Origin: Candidatus Bathyarchaeota archaeon
GTDB taxonomy: Archaea > Thermoproteota > Bathyarchaeia > Bathyarchaeales > SOJC01
Assembly (NCBI GenBank): GCA_030641425.1
Contig: DAOWHM010000126.1
Location: 1 to 11,071 of the forward strand
Length of the DNA: 11,071 nt
Direction of reading: 5' to 3'
The notes under the pieces are model-generated. The model was not told the origin of the DNA, ran no database searches, and saw only the letters and a program-made list of their open reading frames with translations. A program made the translations under genes and the position numbers. Shown piece after piece: positions 6,566-11,071 of this stretch (positions are counted from its first letter, which is position 1; every line of letters starts with the position of its first letter).

Positions 6566-7636
6566 TTAGAGTTCTATGTGGGTTCTTTCGCCGATGATGA
6601 ATCTTTTTCCGTGGGGTGTGTTTTTGGAGGATATTATTTTTGAGTATGGTGCTATTATGCTGTCTGTGATTCTGTCCTTAATGTCTATGATGCAGTTGTT
6701 CATTATGATGGAGTTTTCTATTTCGCCTTGTTTGATTGACACATTGTCTCCTATGCTTGTGTATGGACCTATGTAGACGTTGGCTTCGATGGTTGTGTTT
6801 TCCCCTATTATGGCTGGTCCCCTTATGAGGGCTTTCTCTTTTATGTTTGTATTTTGACCTATGGTTATTCTACCTTGGAGTGAGGAGTTGTCTTCTACTT
6901 TGCCTTCGATTTTCGGTTTCATCTCATCGAGGACTAATCTGTTTGCTTCGAGGATATCCTCTGGTGTACCTGTGTCTTTCCACCAATCTTTGACGATTTG
7001 GTATCCGAGGTTGTAGCCGTCATCAAGGAGTTTTTGAATGGCGTCTGTGATCTCCAGTTCGTCTCTCCATGAAGGTTTGAGTTGTCTTATCATGGTGAAG
7101 ATTGCTGATTTGAAGAAGTAGATACCGGTGAGGGCGTAGTCGCTAGGTGGGTGTTTAGGTTTTTCTATAAGCTGCGTAAGCTTGCCCTCTCCGTCGAACT
7201 TGGCGACACCAAATTGTTGGGGTTCTTTGACTTGGCAGAGGAGGACCATTGCGTCTTGATTTGAGGTTTGAAATTCTTCCACGAGGTGGTTGATTCCTCC
7301 TTTCAAGAGGTTGTCTCCAAGATAGACTACAAAGGGGCTGGTTCCCATATGCTGTTCGCATAAGCCTATTGCGTGGGCGATTCCTCTTGGTGCGTCTTGT
7401 ATTTGATATGTGATTTTCACGTTGAGGTCAGAGCCATCGCCATAGTACTGCTTGACTTTTTCCGGATAGGCGGCACCTAATACTATGGTGATATCGGTTA
7501 TTCCAGAGTTCTTTAAGTCTTCTAAGACATACCTAGATATGGGTTTGTTGGCAACTGGGATTAGTTGTTTTGGACCTGTATGCGTTAGTGGTCGGAGGCG
7601 GGTACCGTGGCCCCCATGGAGGATTATTCCCTTCAT
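6566..7636 (-). CDS. rmlA: glucose-1-phosphate thymidylyltransferase, long form (RmlA)
   Basis: The first step of dTDP-L-rhamnose synthesis: glucose-1-phosphate plus dTTP to dTDP-glucose and pyrophosphate. From ATG 7636 it is 356 residues. The N-terminal nucleotidyltransferase domain shows LHGGHGTRLRPLT (6-18) with the PKQLIPVANKP loop (22-32), then VYLGDN, FGVAKFD, LIEKPK, GIYFF and a KDWWKDTGTPEDILEAN segment. From about residue 245 it has hexapeptide repeats (RITIGQNTNI, ALIRGPAIIGENTTI, VYIGPYTSIGDNVSI), a left-handed beta-helix typical of the rmlA_long group. ATG 7636 has GTGA five bases upstream and fits the family start MKGIIL. GTG 7645, with AGAGG five bases upstream, is nearly as good. 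It is the first gene of the operon, behind a strong TATA box, with rmlC 14 bases downstream. Confidence 0.95.
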   Translation of the reverse strand: MKGIILHGGHGTRLRPLTHTGPKQLIPVANKPISRYVLEDLKNSGITDITIVLGAAYPEKVKQYYGDGSDLNVKITYQIQDAPRGIAHAIGLCEQHMGTSPFVVYLGDNLLKGGINHLVEEFQTSNQDAMVLLCQVKEPQQFGVAKFDGEGKLTQLIEKPKHPPSDYALTGIYFFKSAIFTMIRQLKPSWRDELEITDAIQKLLDDGYNLGYQIVKDWWKDTGTPEDILEANRLVLDEMKPKIEGKVEDNSSLQGRITIGQNTNIKEKALIRGPAIIGENTTIEANVYIGPYTSIGDNVSIKQGEIENSIIMNNCIIDIKDRITDSIIAPYSKIISSKNTPHGKRFIIGERTHIEL

Positions 7637-7683
7637 AAGATTCACGAGTGCCTCTAAGTGTTTTGGTTGTGGCTTTTAACTTT

Positions 7684-7691
7684 TATATAAA
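7684..7691 (-). promoter_or_regulatory. TATA box of the rml operon
   Basis: The minus strand reads TTTATATA, a near-consensus archaeal TATA box inside a longer A/T run. The predicted transcript start is near 7661, giving a leader of about 16-25 bases before rmlA. No other promoter this strong is seen before the downstream rml genes, which are spaced 5-14 bases apart or overlap, so this box probably drives the whole operon. Confidence 0.7.
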
Positions 7692-7717
7692 AAGTGGAGT
7701 TCTCCAAAAAAGTGGAG
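7689..7717. promoter_or_regulatory. candidate operator: palindrome and 11-base direct repeat beside the rml TATA box
   Basis: AAAAAGTGGAG occurs at 7689-7699 and 7707-7717, 18 bases apart, and TGGAGTTCTCCA (7695-7706) is a perfect 5-base-arm palindrome between them. On the minus strand this sits directly upstream of and partly over the TFB-recognition position next to the TATA box, where a regulator could block or help initiation. The regulator is unknown. Confidence 0.4.
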
Positions 7718-7751
7718 GAATCATCTTTTCCGTGTACGGATTTGATGAAAT

Positions 7752-7778
7752 GGGGGTTTGTTCCCTCCCCCCCTTTTT
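7752..7778 (+). terminator. G5/C7 hairpin followed by T5 between two minus-strand units
   Basis: G5 (7752-7756) can pair with part of C7 (7767-7773), followed by T5 (7774-7778) on the plus strand. The remainder of the 182-base gap 7637-7818 holds the rml promoter, an A6 tract at 7706-7711 (a T-run on the minus strand that may end the propeller transcript) and no gene. The hairpin plus T-run reads as a terminator for plus-strand, antisense transcription. Confidence 0.3.
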
Positions 7779-7818
7779 GAGTCGGATTGCGCTTCGTTGG
7801 ATCTGGATTTTTTTAGGC

Positions 7819-9648
7819 TTAAAGTTCGATTTCGTTTATGGGTTGGAGGGTGTCGAGGGTGTTCATCTTGATTCTTGCTTCAGATATCGTGTAGAGTGTG
7901 TTTTTGATGTAGAAGGTTCTTTGCACTTGGTGGCGATATTCAATGTAGTATGTTGTTGAGGTTAGGGGGTGGTGGGTTATTGTACCTTTGAGTTTGAAGC
8001 CTTCTTCTAGGGTTATGTTGAAGATGTATGCGCCTTGGTAGTGGTTGGTTGTGTAGTATTTGCCGTCTTTGAATACTGTGAAGTGGGTTGAGATGGGGAG
8101 GACTAGTAATTGTTTTGACTTTGCGAATAGGAAGGCTTTGTGATCCTGTAAGACTGGGGTGTCTGACCAGCTTGCTGAGATAATGAATGAGTCTACAGCT
8201 TCTGTGGGTGCGGTGACATCGGTTACGTTGAAGAGGGAGAGTTTGACGTTGCTGTCTTGTTTGCCGATGCCGATTATGTGTTGTTCGTCGTAGGGGTGGA
8301 GGTAGCCTGAGAATCCAGGGATCTTTAGGTATCCTAAGACTTTGGGTTTGGTTGGAGTTTTGAGGTCTATTACGTAGAAGGGATCTACTTGTCTGAAGGT
8401 TACGAGGTAGCATCTGTTTCCAATGAATCTTGCTGAGTATATGCGTTCGCCGGGGGCTAGACCTTCGAGTTTTCCAATAGTGTGGAGGGTCATGTTGAGG
8501 GTGTAGATGTTGTTTTTGGTGCCTTCGTTGGTCCATGTGGTGGTGGCGACTCTGAAGATGTTGTCATATTCGTCCATGCTGAATTGGTTGAGGATGTAGC
8601 CGGAGATGGCGCCTTGGGCTTCGCAGAGTATGTTTTCCTGGTCGAGTTTGACTCTGTAGATTAAGGTTTCGTCTTGTCTAGCTGCTACTTCGGCTAGGAG
8701 CCACATGTTGTTGTTGGGCATTGTGAGGTACATGTTCCTTGCTGAGACGTACATGGTTGCTGTTGAGCCTATTAGGAAGGGTTCGTAGGTGGGTTCTTGA
8801 GTGTCGTTTTGGATGTTGACTGCGATGATTGTTGTGAAGTAGTAGAAGATATCTGTCATATTGACGTATCTTACTTCTGTCGCTTGAACTTCTATGAGGG
8901 TATCGTCTGAGTAGATTTTTGGCAGTGTTACTTCTTGCTCTGTTTGACCAACCTTTGACTGCAAAGCTGGTTGGTTCACGGCTAGGTAGATGTAGTCGCC
9001 TATCCTTCTTGAGCCTGAAAGGGTGCCGTTTAGACCCATGGTCCTAGTTAGGAGGGGTTTTGACCTGTTGGAGATGTCGTAGACTCGGAGGAATGTATTG
9101 CCCAAATAGTAGGGGTACAATCTGTAGGTTGGTGCTACTACGTAGTTGTTTCCTAGGACAGCTAGTTTATCTTGGTCTATGTAGATTTGTGTGTTGTAGG
9201 TTTCGTTCAGAGTTATCTTGGAGAGTATCTGCGCTGCTTCTGGAGGGTAAGCTTTTAGGATGATTATTGTGTTGTTTGAGATTACGTACAGGTATTCTCC
9301 GTCGGTCTTCACTGTGTCTGCTTCGTCTACTCCTGCAACTTGAATGTTGGTTGGGGAGTAGTCAGACGCGGCTTCCGTGGCTCCGTAGGTTTCCGAGTCC
9401 ATTCGTGTTGCTTCTCCTCCTTGTAAGAGAGGGATCCAACCTTTTTCCTCCAAGTTCTTGGCTTGCTCTACGTTTGTCATGAGAAAATTTTCGAGTTCTT
9501 CGAAGCTTGAGAAAGTGTCTAAGGGTAAAAATGTTGGTTCGTAGAAGGGTTGGATGACTAGGTGGAAGATTGCTGCTGTGAAGAGGACTGCCAGTAGTAG
9601 TCCGGAAATTCCGTAGGTTATCATCTTCTTGTGGACTTCTCTTTGCAT
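7819..9648 (-). CDS. membrane-anchored secreted beta-propeller protein (COG4880 / PF09826-like)
   Basis: A 609-residue protein with a basic start, one hydrophobic helix (about 11-32) acting as signal anchor, a polar linker, then a large beta-propeller domain. Hallmarks of the COG4880 family (distantly WD40-like) are present: YSPTNIQVAGVDEADTVKTD (97-116) with GEYLYVI, the GERIYSARFIGNRCYLVTF segment (400-418) followed by QVDPFYVIDL, and GYLKIPGFSGYLHPYDEQ (439-456) with IIGIG. Several N-x-S/T sequons (N125, N148, N194, N207 and more) fit an extracytoplasmic, possibly glycosylated protein. No catalytic site is recognised; propellers of this type may bind protein or glycan partners, which is inference. 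ATG 9648 lies about 35 bases after a TATA-like element (9679-9688), so the leader would be about ten bases. Longer starts up to 9750 would overlap the HTH gene and precede the transcript start. Codons strongly favour third-position A and C. Confidence 0.88.
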   Translation of the reverse strand: MQREVHKKMITYGISGLLLAVLFTAAIFHLVIQPFYEPTFLPLDTFSSFEELENFLMTNVEQAKNLEEKGWIPLLQGGEATRMDSETYGATEAASDYSPTNIQVAGVDEADTVKTDGEYLYVISNNTIIILKAYPPEAAQILSKITLNETYNTQIYIDQDKLAVLGNNYVVAPTYRLYPYYLGNTFLRVYDISNRSKPLLTRTMGLNGTLSGSRRIGDYIYLAVNQPALQSKVGQTEQEVTLPKIYSDDTLIEVQATEVRYVNMTDIFYYFTTIIAVNIQNDTQEPTYEPFLIGSTATMYVSARNMYLTMPNNNMWLLAEVAARQDETLIYRVKLDQENILCEAQGAISGYILNQFSMDEYDNIFRVATTTWTNEGTKNNIYTLNMTLHTIGKLEGLAPGERIYSARFIGNRCYLVTFRQVDPFYVIDLKTPTKPKVLGYLKIPGFSGYLHPYDEQHIIGIGKQDSNVKLSLFNVTDVTAPTEAVDSFIISASWSDTPVLQDHKAFLFAKSKQLLVLPISTHFTVFKDGKYYTTNHYQGAYIFNITLEEGFKLKGTITHHPLTSTTYYIEYRHQVQRTFYIKNTLYTISEARIKMNTLDTLQPINEIEL

Positions 9649-9678
9649 GGCTAACACACACATGATTCGGGAGGGGCG

Positions 9679-9688
9679 ATATTTTATG
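9679..9688 (-). promoter_or_regulatory. TATA-like element before the propeller gene
   Basis: The minus strand reads CATAAAATAT in the 80-base gap between the HTH gene and the propeller ATG. The predicted start near 9658 leaves about ten leader bases before ATG 9648. The propeller gene may also be read through from the HTH gene upstream. Confidence 0.45.
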
Positions 9689-9728
9689 CTAGTTCTTAGT
9701 ACGGGTTGTCTAGAGATTAGTACGTGGG

Positions 9729-10175
9729 CTAGAAGGGCTTTAAGCGCCAAGCTCTTGAAGTTTCATACCAGAATATAATGGAAACTATTAAGCCGAATAT
9801 AATGATGAAGAGGCTCTCTCTTGTGAGGCTCCGCAAAAGTACAGTGAGGAACAATAAGTAAAAGGTTGTTGAGAAGATAGCATAGAAGAAGTATCTTGGC
9901 AGAAGAAGTCTTCCTAGTTTAACGAAGTGGCGGAGCACGCCGATTTTGACTTTGCTTGTCAGGGAGTATTCCCCACCGATGTCTCGTTTCTGGACGAGGT
10001 TCAACTCTCGTAGTCGCTCTAGATGGTGTTGGGCGATACTGGGGCTGCTGAAATGCAAGGCTCTTTGAACTTGGCGGGCGGTCATTGGATGACCGTTCTT
10101 TAGAAGTAGCCAGTAGACTTTCCACGCTTTCCCCCGAAGAGCGTACTCAAGCTCTTTATCATCTACTTCAACCAA
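9729..10175 (-). CDS. winged-helix DNA-binding protein with two C-terminal membrane helices
   Basis: A 148-residue protein. Residues about 8-75 form a winged helix: a first helix GKAWKVYWLLLKNG, the HTH with MTARQVQRALHFSSPSIAQHHLERL (recognition helix around 45-56), then a wing at VQKRDIGGEYSLT. Residues about 96-115 and 121-138 are two hydrophobic helices with a short loop between, so it is probably a membrane-tethered regulator or at least membrane-bound. It stands just upstream of the secreted propeller gene, 80 bases away, on the same strand; this pairing suggests it senses or controls the propeller protein, but that is inference. TTG 10175 is the first start codon after an in-frame TGA, with GTGA four bases upstream and a TATA box at 10214-10221. 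No ATG is available near the N-terminus. Codon use is not A/C-biased, unlike the propeller gene. Confidence 0.85.
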   Translation of the reverse strand: MVEVDDKELEYALRGKAWKVYWLLLKNGHPMTARQVQRALHFSSPSIAQHHLERLRELNLVQKRDIGGEYSLTSKVKIGVLRHFVKLGRLLLPRYFFYAIFSTTFYLLFLTVLLRSLTRESLFIIIFGLIVSIIFWYETSRAWRLKPF

Positions 10176-10213
10176 GAGTTCACGCCTTCACTATCAAGGA
10201 GAATTAAGGGGGG

Positions 10214-10221
10214 CTTATAAG
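10214..10221 (-). promoter_or_regulatory. TATA box of the HTH gene
   Basis: CTTATAAG lies about 40 bases before TTG 10175. The expected transcript start is near 10192, which gives a leader of about 17 bases ending in GTGA-ACTC-TTG and so supports the TTG start. Confidence 0.6.
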
Positions 10222-10240
10222 TCCAGTTTTTAGAACAACA

Positions 10241-10258
10241 ACGCTAGGTGAGGAGCGT
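10241..10258. repeat. short inverted repeat upstream of the HTH promoter
   Basis: ACGCT (10241-10245) and AGCGT (10254-10258) are perfect arms around an eight-base AGGTGAGG loop. The element lies about 20 bases upstream of the TATA box on the minus strand, a position where an activator could bind. The arms are only five bases long, so chance is possible. Confidence 0.22.
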
Positions 10259-10291
10259 CCTATCTTTCCTGAAGTTCTAATGCGCGCGCAA

Positions 10292-10327
10292 TTTTTAGGG
10301 GGGGGTCCCCCCCCCCCCTATTTTTTT
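10292..10327 (+). terminator. G8-T-C12 homopolymer hairpin flanked by T-runs
   Basis: T5-A, then G8 (10298-10305), T, C12 (10307-10318), TA and T7 (10321-10327). TA-G8 can pair with C8-TA through a five-base loop, giving a stem of about ten pairs followed by T7 on the plus strand, the shape of an intrinsic terminator. It lies in the 361-base gap 10176-10536 between two minus-strand genes, so the orientation would stop antisense transcripts. Long G and C runs are otherwise rare in this window, and their length is a likely sequencing weak point. Confidence 0.4.
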
Positions 10328-10345
10328 CTGCGGGGTCGAGCTCAC

Positions 10346-10393
10346 TCAGCTTCCGATGAGGCCGCCTCCACGCGCGACTAGAATGCGTTCCAT
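10346..10393 (-). pseudogene. 15-codon mini-ORF resembling the start of an SDR/epimerase
   Basis: ATG 10393 is preceded by AAGGTGA with five bases spacing, the best ribosome site in this gap, and encodes MERILVARGGGLIGS before TGA. The GGGLIGS end and the ILV strand before it look like the first beta strand and glycine loop of a nucleotide-sugar epimerase or related dehydrogenase. The frame stops there, and the G/C homopolymer tract begins about 28 bases further on. It may be the remnant of a gene truncated by deletion or recombination, a short regulatory leader peptide, or chance. Confidence 0.3.
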
Positions 10394-10536
10394 CTACTTC
10401 ACCTTACATGTGTGATTTCTCATTGATTGGTTTTACTTAGAAAGTCTAATCAAGGACCGTAGCGTTCTCGGCTTCTCAGTTTTAGTTTGAGGTTTGTGGG
10501 AGAGATGGGGGAGTAATGACTTGCGCGCGCGGTTGT

Positions 10537-11071
10537 TTATCGAGTCATGGCTCTCTTGAATACTGGGACAGCTATTGCTGTCATGACGATTCCGAAGCCT
10601 ATTAGCACGACGAGTTCGGTGGTTATCATGGAGACGCCTGCTCCAAGGACCATGACTTTCCTTAGGGCTGTGGCTGCGTAGGTGAGGGGGAGGACTTTTG
10701 AGAGGCTTTGCATGAACCAAGGCATCTGTTGTGTTGGGAAGAAGACGCCGCTGAGGAGCATCATGGGGAACATTAGGGCCATCATCACCATCATAGCTGT
10801 CTCTTGGTCTTTTGCGAAAGATGTTATTACGACGCCAAGGCCGACGAAGCTGAAGACCCCTAGTAAGAGAAGTGCGAAGATCAGTATTATGTTGCCATGA
10901 ATGGTGACGTCGAATAAGGCTACTGCTAAGACGAGGATAACTGTGCCTTGAAGCATACCCCGGGCTGTTTGAGCAAGGGTTTTTCCAAGTATCACTGCAA
11001 GACGGCTGATTGGGGCTACCATCATACCGTCAAGGGTTCCAACTTCCCTCTCGTGGGAGATTGCTGCGGGA
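10537..11071 (-). CDS. ABC-2 type transporter permease (partial, N-terminus outside the window)
   Basis: The frame is open to the right edge, so the N-terminal part lies beyond base 11071; 177 residues are visible. They begin with AAISHEREVGTLDGMMVAPI, the E-R-E-x-G-T-L motif of ABC-2 permeases, then about four hydrophobic helices, and the family hallmark MLLSGVFFPTQQMPWFMQSL followed by KVLPLTYAATALRKVM, then a last helix and a short basic tail (KRAMTR). Such permeases pair with a separate ATPase, expected upstream, and move drugs, lipids or polysaccharides across the cytoplasmic membrane. An internal ATG at 11025 is not the true start, because the conserved EREVGTL motif precedes it. No terminator-like T-run is seen directly after the TAA. 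The exported substrate cannot be inferred. Confidence 0.93.
   Translation of the reverse strand, partial: PAAISHEREVGTLDGMMVAPISRLAVILGKTLAQTARGMLQGTVILVLAVALFDVTIHGNIILIFALLLLGVFSFVGLGVVITSFAKDQETAMMVMMALMFPMMLLSGVFFPTQQMPWFMQSLSKVLPLTYAATALRKVMVLGAGVSMITTELVVLIGFGIVMTAIAVPVFKRAMTR

Noticed and set aside
7940..8536. 198-codon minus-strand open frame inside the propeller gene
   Set aside because: Its product is rich in R, H, P, Q and S with no fold-like pattern; it is the other-frame shadow of an A/C-rich gene.
9649..9750. N-terminal extension of the propeller protein to 9750
   Set aside because: It would overlap the HTH gene and start before the predicted transcript start; ATG 9648 directly precedes the basic segment and signal-anchor helix.
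10292..10327. G-quadruplex at the homopolymer tract
   Set aside because: A single G-run per strand cannot form a normal intramolecular quadruplex; the G/C hairpin is the simpler structure.
10176..10536. tRNA or other stable RNA gene in the long gap
   Set aside because: No cloverleaf arms or conserved T-loop were found on either strand; also no CRISPR repeats, insertion-sequence ends or transposase were seen anywhere in the window.
10433..10720. 95-codon minus-strand open frame overlapping the ABC permease end
   Set aside because: Its product is low in hydrophobic residues and rich in R/H/S; it is a frame shadow of the permease over most of its length.

Overview
The window looks like a piece of an archaeal chromosome, most likely an uncultured Thermoproteota/Bathyarchaeia-type lineage. 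That placement is an inference from gene content and signals; no ribosomal marker is present. In support: archaeal TATA boxes lie about 25 bases before the predicted transcript starts, several genes have very short leaders, ribosome binding sites are of the GGTGA/GTGA/AGGA type, GTG and TTG starts occur, and the protein families (long-form RmlA, secreted beta-propeller protein, HTH protein with two membrane helices, double-SIS protein) are common in archaea.

Layout. (1) Bases 1-1794, plus strand: the last codons of an unknown gene overlap (TGATG) an Old Yellow Enzyme family flavin oxidoreductase, followed by a TIGR00266/AIM24-family protein with its own promoter. (2) Bases 1875-3008, minus strand: a protein with two SIS (sugar isomerase) domains, convergent with the previous pair. 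(3) Bases 3114-7636, minus strand: one probable operon, rmlA-rmlC-rmlB-rmlD followed by a rhomboid intramembrane protease fused to an Hsp20-like C-terminal domain. The rml genes encode the full four-step route from glucose-1-phosphate to dTDP-L-rhamnose, so the operon points to rhamnose-containing surface glycans or glycoproteins. A strong TATA box with a palindrome beside it precedes rmlA. (4) Bases 7819-10175, minus strand: a membrane-anchored, probably extracytoplasmic beta-propeller protein and, upstream, a winged-helix protein with two C-terminal membrane helices. (5) Bases 10176-10536: a 361-base gap with a G8-T-C12 hairpin, three CG-alternating tracts and a 15-codon mini-ORF that reads like the start of a nucleotide-sugar epimerase. 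(6) Bases 10537-11071, minus strand: the C-terminal part of an ABC-2 type permease running off the window.

Most notable points. The rmlC frame is complete (167 codons, catalytic residues kept) but has no ATG, GTG or TTG anywhere in frame. A well-spaced GGTGA site points to ACG at 6551 as the initiation codon, unless an indel in a nearby A-run or a base error is responsible. The rhomboid::Hsp20 fusion is an unusual architecture, sitting at the end of a sugar-nucleotide operon. The two gaps between minus-strand transcription units each carry a G-run/C-run/T-run hairpin of the same layout and orientation.
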